DNA of 8,452 nt from Candidatus Hydrogenedentota bacterium (GTDB lineage Bacteria; Hydrogenedentota; Hydrogenedentia; Hydrogenedentiales; GCA-2746185), in assembly GCA_012965445.1 (NCBI GenBank), contig DTSJ01000361.1, positions 1-8,452 on the forward strand, in the 5' to 3' direction. A program made the translations under genes and the position numbers. Below the pieces are notes generated by a model. That model made no database searches. It saw only the letters and a list, made by a program, of their open reading frames with translations, and was not told where the DNA came from. Position 1 is the stretch's first letter; each line of letters begins with the position of its first letter. Below, piece by piece: positions 1 to 6,888 of the stretch.

Positions 1-230
1 AACAGCGTCGCGCATTCAGCCGTATTCCCGCCATACGTCACGCCCGCATGTTCCCAGGTCGAAACGGGTGTTTCGGCGTATTCCTTATGTACCGGACAAA
101 AGTTTTCGGCCCTAATCTTCTGCGAAATTTTGACCCGATCCAGCTTCACCGCGTCCGGGGGCAACTGCGCCTGGACACTTGTCATTGCTAACGCCGTCAC
201 AAGCGCGCTCAGCCATATTACTCGTTTCAT
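1..230 (-). CDS. Secreted Cys-containing protein, 5' part only (possible YHS-like metal-binding protein)
   Basis: This is the N-terminal 76 residues of a gene that runs off the left edge with no stop. It starts at ATG 230-228, preceded by AAGGAG (239-244 on the complement) with 8-nt spacing, a strong ribosome site. Residues 1-21 form a Sec signal peptide: MKR, a hydrophobic core, then a likely cleavage after SVQA. The mature part begins QLPPDAVKLD. It holds Cys45-Pro-Val-His48, then His61 in TWEHAGVTY, and Cys73 in TAEC. The spacing CPV..., then G-x-x-Y, then a later Cys recalls YHS/TRASH-type metal-binding domains. However, the usual F-C pair after the Tyr is absent (GGN instead), so this is only a suggestion. 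No CxxCH haem motif appears in the visible part. It lies 93 nt downstream of the PQQ dehydrogenase on the same strand and could share its transcript. It may act in the periplasm; its function is not known from this sequence. Confidence 0.75.
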   Translation of the reverse strand, partial: MKRVIWLSALVTALAMTSVQAQLPPDAVKLDRVKISQKIRAENFCPVHKEYAETPVSTWEHAGVTYGGNTAECATL

Positions 231-323
231 GCTACTTGCTCCTTGTTGTCACAATGCCGTCCAAATTCCAACGGCCCATATCTGTATAACTTCATTGATC
301 CAAATAAATACTCCGAAACCTTA

Positions 324-2336
324 CTAGGGCAATGACATCGTTATAAACTTCGAAGGCATCCGGCCCATACCGGTGGGTATTGTAATATATTGCTTGCCAT
401 CAATCATATAGGTCATCGGCGTACCCGTTGGCCCGGAAGGAACTGCACCGGCATACACCATCTCGCCCGTAGCCTTGTCATAACACCGGAAATTTACATT
501 CGCCCCGCCGCCGCTAGAGCCGCGACCAAATCCAGCCTCAAAAATAAACAACATCGTTTTCGTCAGCAGGGGATGACCCCGCGAAGAATTCCCAAGCGCG
601 GGCAGATCCAAATCTTTCAACTTCGCATGATTCTTCGGCCCATCACCATGCGCGACCTGCCAGACATGTTCGCCCGTATTCAAATCGATCGCCGTAATGC
701 GACCGTAGGGCGGCTTAAACAAGGGCAAACCAAATGGGCCATTCACCCCCACGTTCGCGCCCAGAAAATCCATATTCGAACGCGCAGGATCAGGCTTCGT
801 CAACGTAAGCGAAATCGGTCCCGTCATCGAAGGAATATAAATGATGCCCGTCTCCGGATCAGCCGCGCTCCCCATCCAATTCGCGCCGCCGCCCCAGCCC
901 GGCATATAAATGGTACCCTTGCCCTCCATCGGCGGAGTGAAAATCGGCCCTGAATTATATTTCGCAAAAATCTTCTTCGCCTCCTCAAGAATCTCAGGCG
1001 TGAAATCAATCAAATCCTCCTCGAACGATCCCTGGCGCTCATAGGGCATCGGCTTCGTCGGGAATGGCTGCGTAGGATGAGTCTCCTCACCCGGCACTTT
1101 TGACTGCGGAACCGCGAGCTCCTCAATCGGCCACACCGGCTCACCAGTCTCTCGATTGAACACATAAATAAATCCCTGCTTACTCACTTGCGCAACAGCC
1201 TTGATAGCCTTGCCATCGACCGTCACGTCCAGCAAGGTCGGCGCCGCGCACAAATCATAATCCCAAACGCCGTGATGCGTCGTCTGAAAATGCCACACCT
1301 TCTTACCCGTCGAAGCCTCAATACACACCAAGGTCTCAGCAAAAAGATTCGCGCCCTTGCGATGGCCACCATACCAATCATTCGTCGGCGTCCCAAACGG
1401 CAGATAAACATAGCCGAGTTCCTCATCTACCGTCATATTCGTCCAGACATTCCCATTACCTGTGTAATCCGCACTCCCATCCTTCCAAGTGTCATAGCCC
1501 TCGGTACCCTTCATCGGAGGATTATAAAACGTCCACTTCTCAGCACCCGTCTTCGCATCAAATGCACGAACATCACCCGGAGGCATTTCCTTCAACGTCG
1601 GGCCATCAAAAATCGACGAGCCCACAATAACGACCCCATTGCAAATCACCGGCGGAGACGACACTGCCATCGTTTTCGGATTAATCGAATCCGCACGACG
1701 ATTCGTCGCAATCAAATCAATGGGCTTACCCCCATTAAACTCCTCAGCAGGTTCACCCGTCTTAGCATCGATCGACCACAACTTCATATCACCCGTGCCA
1801 ATAAAAATTCGCTCATCATCCCCGTCATTCCAATAAGAAACACCCCGGTGCACGAAACCCAGATTCGTCGGACGACCCCCACGCCAACTCTCGGTATCAA
1901 AAATCCAAATCGTCTCACCTGTCACAGGATTGATCGCAGCGACCTGACTAAAACTCGTCGAGGCATACATCACACCATTCACGACAATCGGTGTGACCTC
2001 ATTCAAAAAAGGGATCAATCCGCGATTATCAGGATTGGCCTTCGACACCGCGCCATCCGGAGACTCCCACTCCCAAGCCACGACCAAATCCTTAACGTTG
2101 TCCTTGTTGATCTGGTCCAGCGACGAATACTTCATGCTCCCCTTATCGCCGCCGTATGCAATCCATTGACCATCCTGCATGCCCCGCTTCTGCGCCGTCG
2201 GAATTCCAGAAGGATCGATTTCCATGTCACCATAGCCGCCGGAAGCCTGCTCCTCAGCAGGCTCTTCAGACTTGCTACACGAGCCCAGTCCGACACACAA
2301 TACGCCAATACCAAAGAAAACACCGAGCCTTTTCAT
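324..2336 (-). CDS. PQQ-dependent dehydrogenase lipoprotein (glucose/alcohol quinoprotein type)
   Basis: This gene encodes a 670-residue beta-propeller quinoprotein that should oxidise a sugar or alcohol using pyrroloquinoline quinone, passing electrons to the respiratory chain from outside the inner membrane. I chose ATG 2336 over an upstream in-frame TTG (2375). ATG 2336 has AAAGGA about 9 nt upstream and opens a clean lipoprotein signal (MKRLGVFFGIG..., lipobox LGSC, Cys20). Repeated blade motifs are visible, such as WxxYGGD (about 58-64), INPVTGETIW, DAKTGE/DAKTGAEKW and NRETGEPVW. The motif HHGVWDYD (354-361) and SKQG (Lys386) match the regions that hold the catalytic Asp and the PQQ-binding Lys in membrane glucose dehydrogenase. 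THPTQPF (420-425) is another family hallmark. Unlike E. coli Gcd it lacks the N-terminal five-helix membrane domain. It also has no CxxCH haem domain and no vicinal disulfide. It ends with tandem stops TAG TAA. The substrate is not determined. No pqq biosynthesis gene is in view. Confidence 0.93.
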   Translation of the reverse strand: MKRLGVFFGIGVLCVGLGSCSKSEEPAEEQASGGYGDMEIDPSGIPTAQKRGMQDGQWIAYGGDKGSMKYSSLDQINKDNVKDLVVAWEWESPDGAVSKANPDNRGLIPFLNEVTPIVVNGVMYASTSFSQVAAINPVTGETIWIFDTESWRGGRPTNLGFVHRGVSYWNDGDDERIFIGTGDMKLWSIDAKTGEPAEEFNGGKPIDLIATNRRADSINPKTMAVSSPPVICNGVVIVGSSIFDGPTLKEMPPGDVRAFDAKTGAEKWTFYNPPMKGTEGYDTWKDGSADYTGNGNVWTNMTVDEELGYVYLPFGTPTNDWYGGHRKGANLFAETLVCIEASTGKKVWHFQTTHHGVWDYDLCAAPTLLDVTVDGKAIKAVAQVSKQGFIYVFNRETGEPVWPIEELAVPQSKVPGEETHPTQPFPTKPMPYERQGSFEEDLIDFTPEILEEAKKIFAKYNSGPIFTPPMEGKGTIYMPGWGGGANWMGSAADPETGIIYIPSMTGPISLTLTKPDPARSNMDFLGANVGVNGPFGLPLFKPPYGRITAIDLNTGEHVWQVAHGDGPKNHAKLKDLDLPALGNSSRGHPLLTKTMLFIFEAGFGRGSSGGGANVNFRCYDKATGEMVYAGAVPSGPTGTPMTYMIDGKQYITIPTGMGRMPSKFITMSLP

Positions 2337-2380
2337 AAGAAATGTCCTTTTTTGAACTATAAACGGGAAAAGCAACGCCC

Positions 2381-2414
2381 ATTATTACATACAGAGGGCT
2401 GGCTGTGCTTCCAA
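2381..2414 (-). promoter_or_regulatory. Likely promoter of the PQQ dehydrogenase gene
   Basis: On the minus strand an extended -10 (TGT followed by AATAAT, 2389-2381) lies about 45 nt before ATG 2336. A partial -35 (TTGGAA, 2414-2409) sits 22 nt further upstream of AATAAT, or 17 nt upstream of an alternative -10, TATGTA (2391-2386). Transcription would start near 2374, downstream of the TTG at 2375, which supports ATG 2336 as the true start. The rest of the gap up to manC is AT-rich and holds no other clear element. This is consensus matching only. Confidence 0.4.
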
Positions 2415-2529
2415 AAAAAGTACGAAGCGCAGCAATCTTCCAATTCAAACCATATAAATCAATTAAGTTCCAATAATACAGGCCTTAACTGATCGTCCTG
2501 CACCTGTTCTCTGGTCGGGAAAACCCCTT

Positions 2530-3654
2530 CTACACGTGCTTCGAACCCCTCGCACGCAATTCCTTGACCGCATCTCGCACGTGCATCGCTTTGTCCTTCG
2601 GAACAACCAGGATACCGTCCTCAGACACCACGACCACAAGATCACGAACCCCAATCACACTCACGGACATCGCGTCTTCACCAAGGTCGTTGTAGACAAT
2701 CGTATTCTCCGAATCCAGGATCACCGGATTCCCGATGCCCACGTTACCCTGTTCGTCGCGCTCCCGCGTACGATCCAGACTCGGCCACGACCCCACGTCG
2801 TCCCAGGGATACTCCGCACGTACCACAATTACGTTCTGTGAGTGCTCCATCAGCGCATAATCAATTGAGATCCCCTCAAGTTTCTCGAAGAGCGTACGCG
2901 TGGTGCCTTTGTCTCGCTGCCCAATCGATTTTGCCATCGCCCTGATCGCCTCAGCCATTTCAGGTCGTGCAAGTTGCATCTCGTTCACAAAAGTGTCCAC
3001 CCGCCAGAAAAACATACCGCTGTTCCAAAAGTAGTGGCCCGTTGCGATGAAGTCCTCTGCTTTCTCCTCGTTCGGTTTCTCGTGGAACGCCTCCGCTTTC
3101 GCCATGCGGATTCCGCCGACCTCAAAAGCTTCCCCCGGCTCCGAAGACTCCTCGATATACCCGAAGCCAGTGTCTGGTCGTGTCGGCACAATCCCGTGCG
3201 TCACCAAAGCCTCCTGCGTTTCGGCAACATGCAGGGAGGCGTCAATCGTACTTCGAAACAGATGCGGCTCGCCGATCTCGTGATCTGCCGTAACCACTGC
3301 CATCGATACATTGGATCCATCACCCCCGTATCGAGCCAGAATATGCGCTGCAGCAAAAATCAAACAACCGGCCGTATCCCGCTTACAGGGTTCCGCGACC
3401 ACATTGTCCGCCGCAATCCCGACTCCCGCCGTTTGAATCGCATCCACAAGATGCTCACCAGTCACTACATAAATATGCTCGGGCGCTATTAACGGCGTGA
3501 GGCGTTCCACCGCCTCCTGAAGCATATTCTTGGTATCGGATGTTAGATTCAACAGCTGTTTGGGGCGATGTTGACGCGACAATGGCCAGAAACGCTCGCC
3601 GGAGCCTCCGGCCATAATTATGGCGACACGCGTACAGGAATGCTCTGTTGTCAT
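2530..3654 (-). CDS. manC: Mannose-1-phosphate guanylyltransferase (GDP-mannose synthesis)
   Basis: The 374-residue product makes GDP-mannose from GTP and mannose 1-phosphate in the cytoplasm, feeding surface polysaccharide, LPS or glycoprotein mannose/fucose. The nucleotide-binding signature AGGSGERFWPLSR (15-27) and PKQ (31-33) are intact. Other family motifs follow: EPCKRDTA (88-95, usually EPxGRNTA), TADHEI (122-127, usually PADHxI), DTGFGYIE (161-168), FHEKP (190-194), WNSGMFFWR (210-218), DYALMEHS (265-272) and WDDVGSW (284-290). It ends after the short left-handed-helix region, so it is the one-domain form and lacks the phosphomannose isomerase domain of bifunctional ManC/AlgA. ATG 3654 has GGAAGG 9 nt upstream. 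It is divergent from ftsH and lies 193 nt upstream of the dehydrogenase on the same strand. No terminator with a T-run is seen after it. No glycosyltransferase or phosphomannomutase neighbour is in the window. Confidence 0.94.
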   Translation of the reverse strand: MTTEHSCTRVAIIMAGGSGERFWPLSRQHRPKQLLNLTSDTKNMLQEAVERLTPLIAPEHIYVVTGEHLVDAIQTAGVGIAADNVVAEPCKRDTAGCLIFAAAHILARYGGDGSNVSMAVVTADHEIGEPHLFRSTIDASLHVAETQEALVTHGIVPTRPDTGFGYIEESSEPGEAFEVGGIRMAKAEAFHEKPNEEKAEDFIATGHYFWNSGMFFWRVDTFVNEMQLARPEMAEAIRAMAKSIGQRDKGTTRTLFEKLEGISIDYALMEHSQNVIVVRAEYPWDDVGSWPSLDRTRERDEQGNVGIGNPVILDSENTIVYNDLGEDAMSVSVIGVRDLVVVVSEDGILVVPKDKAMHVRDAVKELRARGSKHV

Positions 3655-3890
3655 AAAGTGTTACCTTCCAATTGAGAATAGATTATGCGAATAATGTCGC
3701 CCGAAAAGGTCTATAAAAGCTGTATTCTGGTCGATATCAGGGTTAAAGTTCAATCTGCGTGGGATTGTTTGCCCCCGAATCGTGTGCTATCATAGAGTAT
3801 GCTACAAGTATTCAGTTTACATGGGGTGAAACAATTCCATGTCCGAATGGTCAAACCATTCTAAAAACTACAGAAGGTCAAATCAATATT
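3655..3890. other. Divergent intergenic region between manC and ftsH
   Basis: This 236-nt region should drive manC leftward and ftsH rightward. The ftsH promoter is clear and is listed separately. For manC the best -10 is CATAAT (3687-3682, minus strand), 27 nt before its ATG, but there is no acceptable -35 at the right distance, so the manC promoter is uncertain. No long inverted repeat or riboswitch-like fold is obvious. The reading frame of ftsH stays open upstream to a GTG at 3759, but that lies ahead of the promoter and is not taken as coding. A 21-codon ORF (3799-3864) sits in the ftsH leader. Confidence 0.6.
3765..3793 (+). promoter_or_regulatory. Sigma70-like promoter of ftsH
   Basis: The -35 is TTGTTT (3765-3770), followed by a 17-nt spacer and the -10 TATCAT (3788-3793). 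The -10 is preceded by TG at 3785-3786, giving an extended -10 (TGCTATCAT). The predicted transcription start is near 3800, about 90 nt ahead of the chosen ftsH ATG at 3891. The transcript would therefore exclude the upstream in-frame GTG at 3759. Confidence 0.65.
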
Positions 3891-5867
3891 ATGAGCGGAA
3901 TTTTCAAACAGGCTTCGTTATGGATCGTTATCCTGATTATCCTCCTATTCGGGTTGACGAAGTTCAGCGGAGACAAATCATCGGACAAGGAGCTCACCTC
4001 CTACGATTTCGAATCACAATTGATCACCGAGAAAAACGTCGAAAGTGTCGATGTGGCCCGCAACAGCGACGAACTCTATCGGTTCAAAGTGAGTTTCAAA
4101 AACGAGGTCGATGGTCAGAGTGCCATGGAGTTCACCACTGACGAGTACAAACAAACATGGAAGACAGCGCTGGAGGAACAGAAAATTCCCGCTGATACTC
4201 ACTCGGAAAGCAGCTTCTGGAATATTTTCTGGTCGATTGCTCCCCTCATCCTCATTTTCGGTCTTTTCTGGTTCTTCATGCTCCGCCAGATGCAGGGCGG
4301 CAGCAATAAAGCCATGTCCTTCGGAAAGAGCCGTGCGCGCCGATTCGCACCCGGCGACAAGATGACTACCTTCAAGGATGTTGCCGGCGTAGACGAAGCC
4401 AAGGAAGAGCTCCTGGAAATTATCGAATTCCTCCGCGACCCCAAGAAGTTCACCAAACTCGGCGGCAGAATCCCCAGAGGCGTACTGCTCATCGGCCCTC
4501 CAGGCTCAGGAAAAACCCTGCTCGCCCGCGCTGTCGCTGGTGAAGCCAATGTACCCTTCTTCGCTATCAGCGGCTCCGACTTCGTGGAAATGTTCGTGGG
4601 TGTCGGCGCAAGCCGTGTCCGCGATCTCTTCGCTCAAGGGCAGAAAAACGCCCCTTGCATCATTTTCATCGACGAAATCGACGCGGTTGGTCGCCAGCGC
4701 GGCGCCGGAATGGGCGGAGGCCACGACGAACGTGAGCAGACCCTAAACCAGCTCCTCGTCGAAATGGACGGATTCAGCGGAACCGAAGGCGTCATTCTCA
4801 TGGCCGCCACCAACCGCCCCGATGTACTCGATAAAGCCCTCATGCGTCCGGGACGTTTTGACCGACAGGTTATGGTCAGCAACCCCGACATCAAGGGTCG
4901 CGAGGCCATTCTCAAAATCCACATCGAAAACAATAAAGTTCCTATTTCGGACGATGTGGAACCACGTGTGATTGCGCGAGGCACCCCTGGATTCTCAGGT
5001 GCTGATCTCGCGAATCTGGTCAACGAGGCCGCGCTCATGGCCGCGCGACGTGACCAGGAAGATGTAGAAAAACACGACTTTGAAGAAGCCAAAGATCGCG
5101 TTATGATGGGTCCCGAACGCCGCAGTATGGTAATCACCCCAAAAGAAGCCCGCAACACCGCCGTTCACGAAGCCGGTCATGCCCTCATCTGCCGACTGAT
5201 TGACGGCGCAGACCCTGTACACAAGGTCACCATCATCCCGCGTGGTGCTTCCCTCGGACTCACCAGCTGGCTCCCGGTTGAAGATCGACACAACATCAGC
5301 AAAAGCTATTCCCTCGCCATGCTGCGCGTTGCCATGGGCGGGCGTGCTGCCGAGGAAATCGTATACAACGAATTTACCAGCGGCGCGGCAGGCGATCTCC
5401 AGATGGCGACACGTCAGGCCCACTCCATGGTATGCGACTGGGGTATGAGTGACCTTGGTCCTATTGCCTTCGGTTCGGCTGGAGAAGTCTTCCTCGGTCG
5501 CGATTTCAGCAAGCAGCGTGATTTTTCAGATGAAACTGCCTACGCTGTAGACAAAACCATTTCCGCGTTGCTCAAGAGCGCCTATGAAGACGCAATGGAA
5601 ATGCTCACAGAGCATCGCATAATTCTCGACGCGATTACCGAAGCACTCGTCGAACGCGAAACCCTCGACGGAAAAGAACTCGACGAAATCATAATCGAGG
5701 TCGCAGGGTCGGATATCCTCCCCGAAAGAGAGGAATACAAAGAACCCGTCGTCGCGGCAGCCAAGGAAGAAGAAGTCGTCGAATCGAATCCCACTACCGC
5801 GACCGAGGAAGAAACACCAGACACCAACGACGATGTGCCAGGGGACATCGTACCGGGTACGGCGTAA
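3891..5867 (+). CDS. ftsH: ATP-dependent zinc metalloprotease FtsH
   Basis: This 658-residue protein is an inner-membrane AAA+ protease that extracts and degrades misfolded membrane proteins and regulatory substrates as a hexamer. ATG 3891 is chosen because it opens the classic short N-terminus ([11 protein letters not shown]), is near the family's usual length (644 in E. coli), and lies downstream of the promoter. Its ribosome site AGAAGG (3872-3877) is rather far away, at 13 nt. In order: TM1 (about 10-23), a periplasmic loop (about 24-108), TM2 (about 110-131), then the AAA module. The AAA module has Walker A GPPGSGKT (202-209), pore motif FVG (235-237), Walker B IIFIDEID (257-264) and second region of homology TNRP...RPGRFDR (307-325). 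The protease domain has HEAGH (426-430) with Glu427 catalytic, and Asp502 in TSGAAGDL as the likely third zinc ligand. All key residues are present. The last 45 or so residues are a Glu/Asp/Thr/Pro-rich tail, probably disordered. It is the first gene of the ftsH-folP-glmM block. Confidence 0.97.
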   Translation: MSGIFKQASLWIVILIILLFGLTKFSGDKSSDKELTSYDFESQLITEKNVESVDVARNSDELYRFKVSFKNEVDGQSAMEFTTDEYKQTWKTALEEQKIPADTHSESSFWNIFWSIAPLILIFGLFWFFMLRQMQGGSNKAMSFGKSRARRFAPGDKMTTFKDVAGVDEAKEELLEIIEFLRDPKKFTKLGGRIPRGVLLIGPPGSGKTLLARAVAGEANVPFFAISGSDFVEMFVGVGASRVRDLFAQGQKNAPCIIFIDEIDAVGRQRGAGMGGGHDEREQTLNQLLVEMDGFSGTEGVILMAATNRPDVLDKALMRPGRFDRQVMVSNPDIKGREAILKIHIENNKVPISDDVEPRVIARGTPGFSGADLANLVNEAALMAARRDQEDVEKHDFEEAKDRVMMGPERRSMVITPKEARNTAVHEAGHALICRLIDGADPVHKVTIIPRGASLGLTSWLPVEDRHNISKSYSLAMLRVAMGGRAAEEIVYNEFTSGAAGDLQMATRQAHSMVCDWGMSDLGPIAFGSAGEVFLGRDFSKQRDFSDETAYAVDKTISALLKSAYEDAMEMLTEHRIILDAITEALVERETLDGKELDEIIIEVAGSDILPEREEYKEPVVAAAKEEEVVESNPTTATEEETPDTNDDVPGDIVPGTA

Positions 5868-6047
5868 TACCCCAGCAAGTCCGTTGCAAAAGTGGCGTGA
5901 TGTCGAGTGCGAGGATTTTTGGTCGAAATCGAGGCACGTACCCGAAGGAAATGCGAGCATTTTTGAGGGCTCGCAACGAAGATTTCGGCAAAAAAGACCG
6001 CTCGCGGGCCACGTTCCACTTTTGCAACGGACTGCTTAGCAAGGGTA
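5868..6047. repeat. Long imperfect inverted repeat filling the ftsH-folP gap (MITE- or REP-like)
   Basis: The outer arms are perfectly complementary for 18 bp: AGTCCGTTGCAAAAGTGG at 5878-5895 and its complement at 6016-6033. Outside them AGC (5874-5876) pairs with GCT (6034-6036), and TACCC (5868-5872) pairs with GGGTA (6043-6047). Inside, CGTG (5896-5899) pairs with CACG (6010-6013), and GCGAG (5909-5913) with CTCGC (6001-6005). The block 5915-5930 pairs with 5981-5996 at 13 of 16 positions plus one G-U. The tip is TGCGAGC (5952-5958) with GCTCGCA (5969-5975) around a 10-nt loop. A 21-nt stretch in the left arm faces only 5 nt on the right. No ORF with a ribosome site is inside, and there is no T-run typical of an intrinsic terminator. 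It is probably a dispersed palindromic element, folding as RNA in an ftsH-folP transcript. I see no second copy in this window, so its repeat status across the genome is inferred. Confidence 0.8.
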
Positions 6048-6051
6048 CAGC

Positions 6052-6888
6052 ATGAGTTCACGCATACCGGAGTCTATGACCGTTTCATGCACCCAGGTCA
6101 TGGGTGTGCTGAACATAACACCTGATTCCTTCTACCTTCCCAGCCGCGTTCAGTCCGAAAACGCCGTTGTCCAGATTGCCAGAGAGATGGTCGACGCAGG
6201 CGCGCACATGCTCGATATCGGCGGCGAATCCTCACGTCCCGGCGCGAAACCCGTGGGACTCGAAGAAGAACTCGAACGCGTCATCCCTGCCCTGGACGCG
6301 TTAGCTGGCAAAGAGTATTACATCTCTGTAGACACCTATCGCGCCGAGACAGCCCGCGAATCCATTGCACACGGAGCGGTCATGATCAACGATATTACAG
6401 CCTTACGCGGGGACGACAACATGGCAGGCATCATCGCGGACGCAGGGGTCGAATGCGTCCTCATGCACATGCAGGGGCTGCCGAATACCATGCAGGATGC
6501 CCCGGAATACGACGACGTCATTGACGATATATGTGCATTTTTCGAGGAACGCCTCGACTTCGCGGCCAAAGCAGGCGTAGACACCGATAAAATATGGCTC
6601 GACCCGGGATTTGGTTTCGGTAAGACAGTCGGGCATAATCTAAGCATCTTGCAGCACCTCTACGCTTTTAAACAATTTGGATGCCCCTTGCTCGTGGGAA
6701 CTTCAAATAAATCAACCATTGGAACCGTCCTGAACGCTGACCTCGAAGATCGGACCGAAGGAACTGCGGCCACCGTCGCGGTATCCATCTGCAACGGCGC
6801 GAATGCTGTACGCGTTCACGATGTGCCAGCCATGGCGAAGGTGGCGCGGATGACGGACGCGGCTCTGGGAAGGATACACTTTGACTGA
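6052..6888 (+). CDS. folP: Dihydropteroate synthase
   Basis: This 278-residue TIM-barrel enzyme joins p-aminobenzoate to dihydropterin pyrophosphate in folate synthesis and is the sulfonamide target. E. coli FolP has 282 residues. Conserved motifs: MGVLNITPDSF (17-27, Asn21 binds metal/diphosphate), DIGGESSRPG (55-64, Arg62), ISVDT (91-95, Asp94), IND (112-114), LMHMQG (137-142), LDPGFGFGK (183-191, Asp184), Lys220 and RVHDV (254-258). Two loop motifs depart from the E. coli type. SDGG after the Phe is YLPS here (28-31), and SRKS is SNKS (Asn219 for Arg). All pterin- and phosphate-binding residues I can check are kept, so it should be active. ATG 6052 has AAGGG (6041-6045) 6 nt upstream; a second in-frame ATG (codon 9) has no such site. 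The ribosome site lies at the base of the preceding hairpin. Its end overlaps glmM by 8 nt. Confidence 0.95.
   Translation: MSSRIPESMTVSCTQVMGVLNITPDSFYLPSRVQSENAVVQIAREMVDAGAHMLDIGGESSRPGAKPVGLEEELERVIPALDALAGKEYYISVDTYRAETARESIAHGAVMINDITALRGDDNMAGIIADAGVECVLMHMQGLPNTMQDAPEYDDVIDDICAFFEERLDFAAKAGVDTDKIWLDPGFGFGKTVGHNLSILQHLYAFKQFGCPLLVGTSNKSTIGTVLNADLEDRTEGTAATVAVSICNGANAVRVHDVPAMAKVARMTDAALGRIHFD
6870..6874 (+). promoter_or_regulatory. Ribosome binding site that fixes the TTG start of glmM
   Basis: AAGGA lies 6 nt before TTG 6881, inside the end of folP. The next in-frame ATG is codon 20, after the essential FGTDGIRG motif, and no GTG competes. TTG is therefore the start, and glmM translation is likely coupled to folP. 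Confidence 0.75.

Noticed and set aside
257..275. Imperfect palindrome (CCGT...ACGG) upstream of the partial left-edge gene
   Set aside because: Only the outer 4 bp and a central AATT match; within chance for this length.
390..953. 187-codon plus-strand open frame antisense to the 3' half of the dehydrogenase
   Set aside because: Arg-rich shadow translation with no recognisable motif, wholly inside a confident gene.
2337..2375. TTG 2375 as the start of the PQQ dehydrogenase
   Set aside because: The ATG at 2336 has the better ribosome site and starts a proper lipoprotein signal; the likely transcription start is at or after 2375.
1188..2492. 434-codon open frame on the plus strand across the PQQ dehydrogenase gene
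   Set aside because: It is antisense to a gene with clear family motifs. The translation is Arg/Ile/His/Thr-rich without domain motifs, and it runs into the intergenic region. It is a codon-bias shadow.
2506..2530. Possible terminator after manC (GGG-GTTTT-CCC)
   Set aside because: Only a 3-bp stem and no T-run; not supportable.
3759..3890. GTG 3759 as the start of ftsH (44 extra residues)
   Set aside because: It lies upstream of the ftsH -35/-10, and the extension lacks FtsH character. The ATG at 3891 gives the normal N-terminus and length.
4634..5158. 174-codon minus-strand open frame within ftsH
   Set aside because: Antisense to the AAA/protease core of ftsH; Ser/Arg-rich and featureless.
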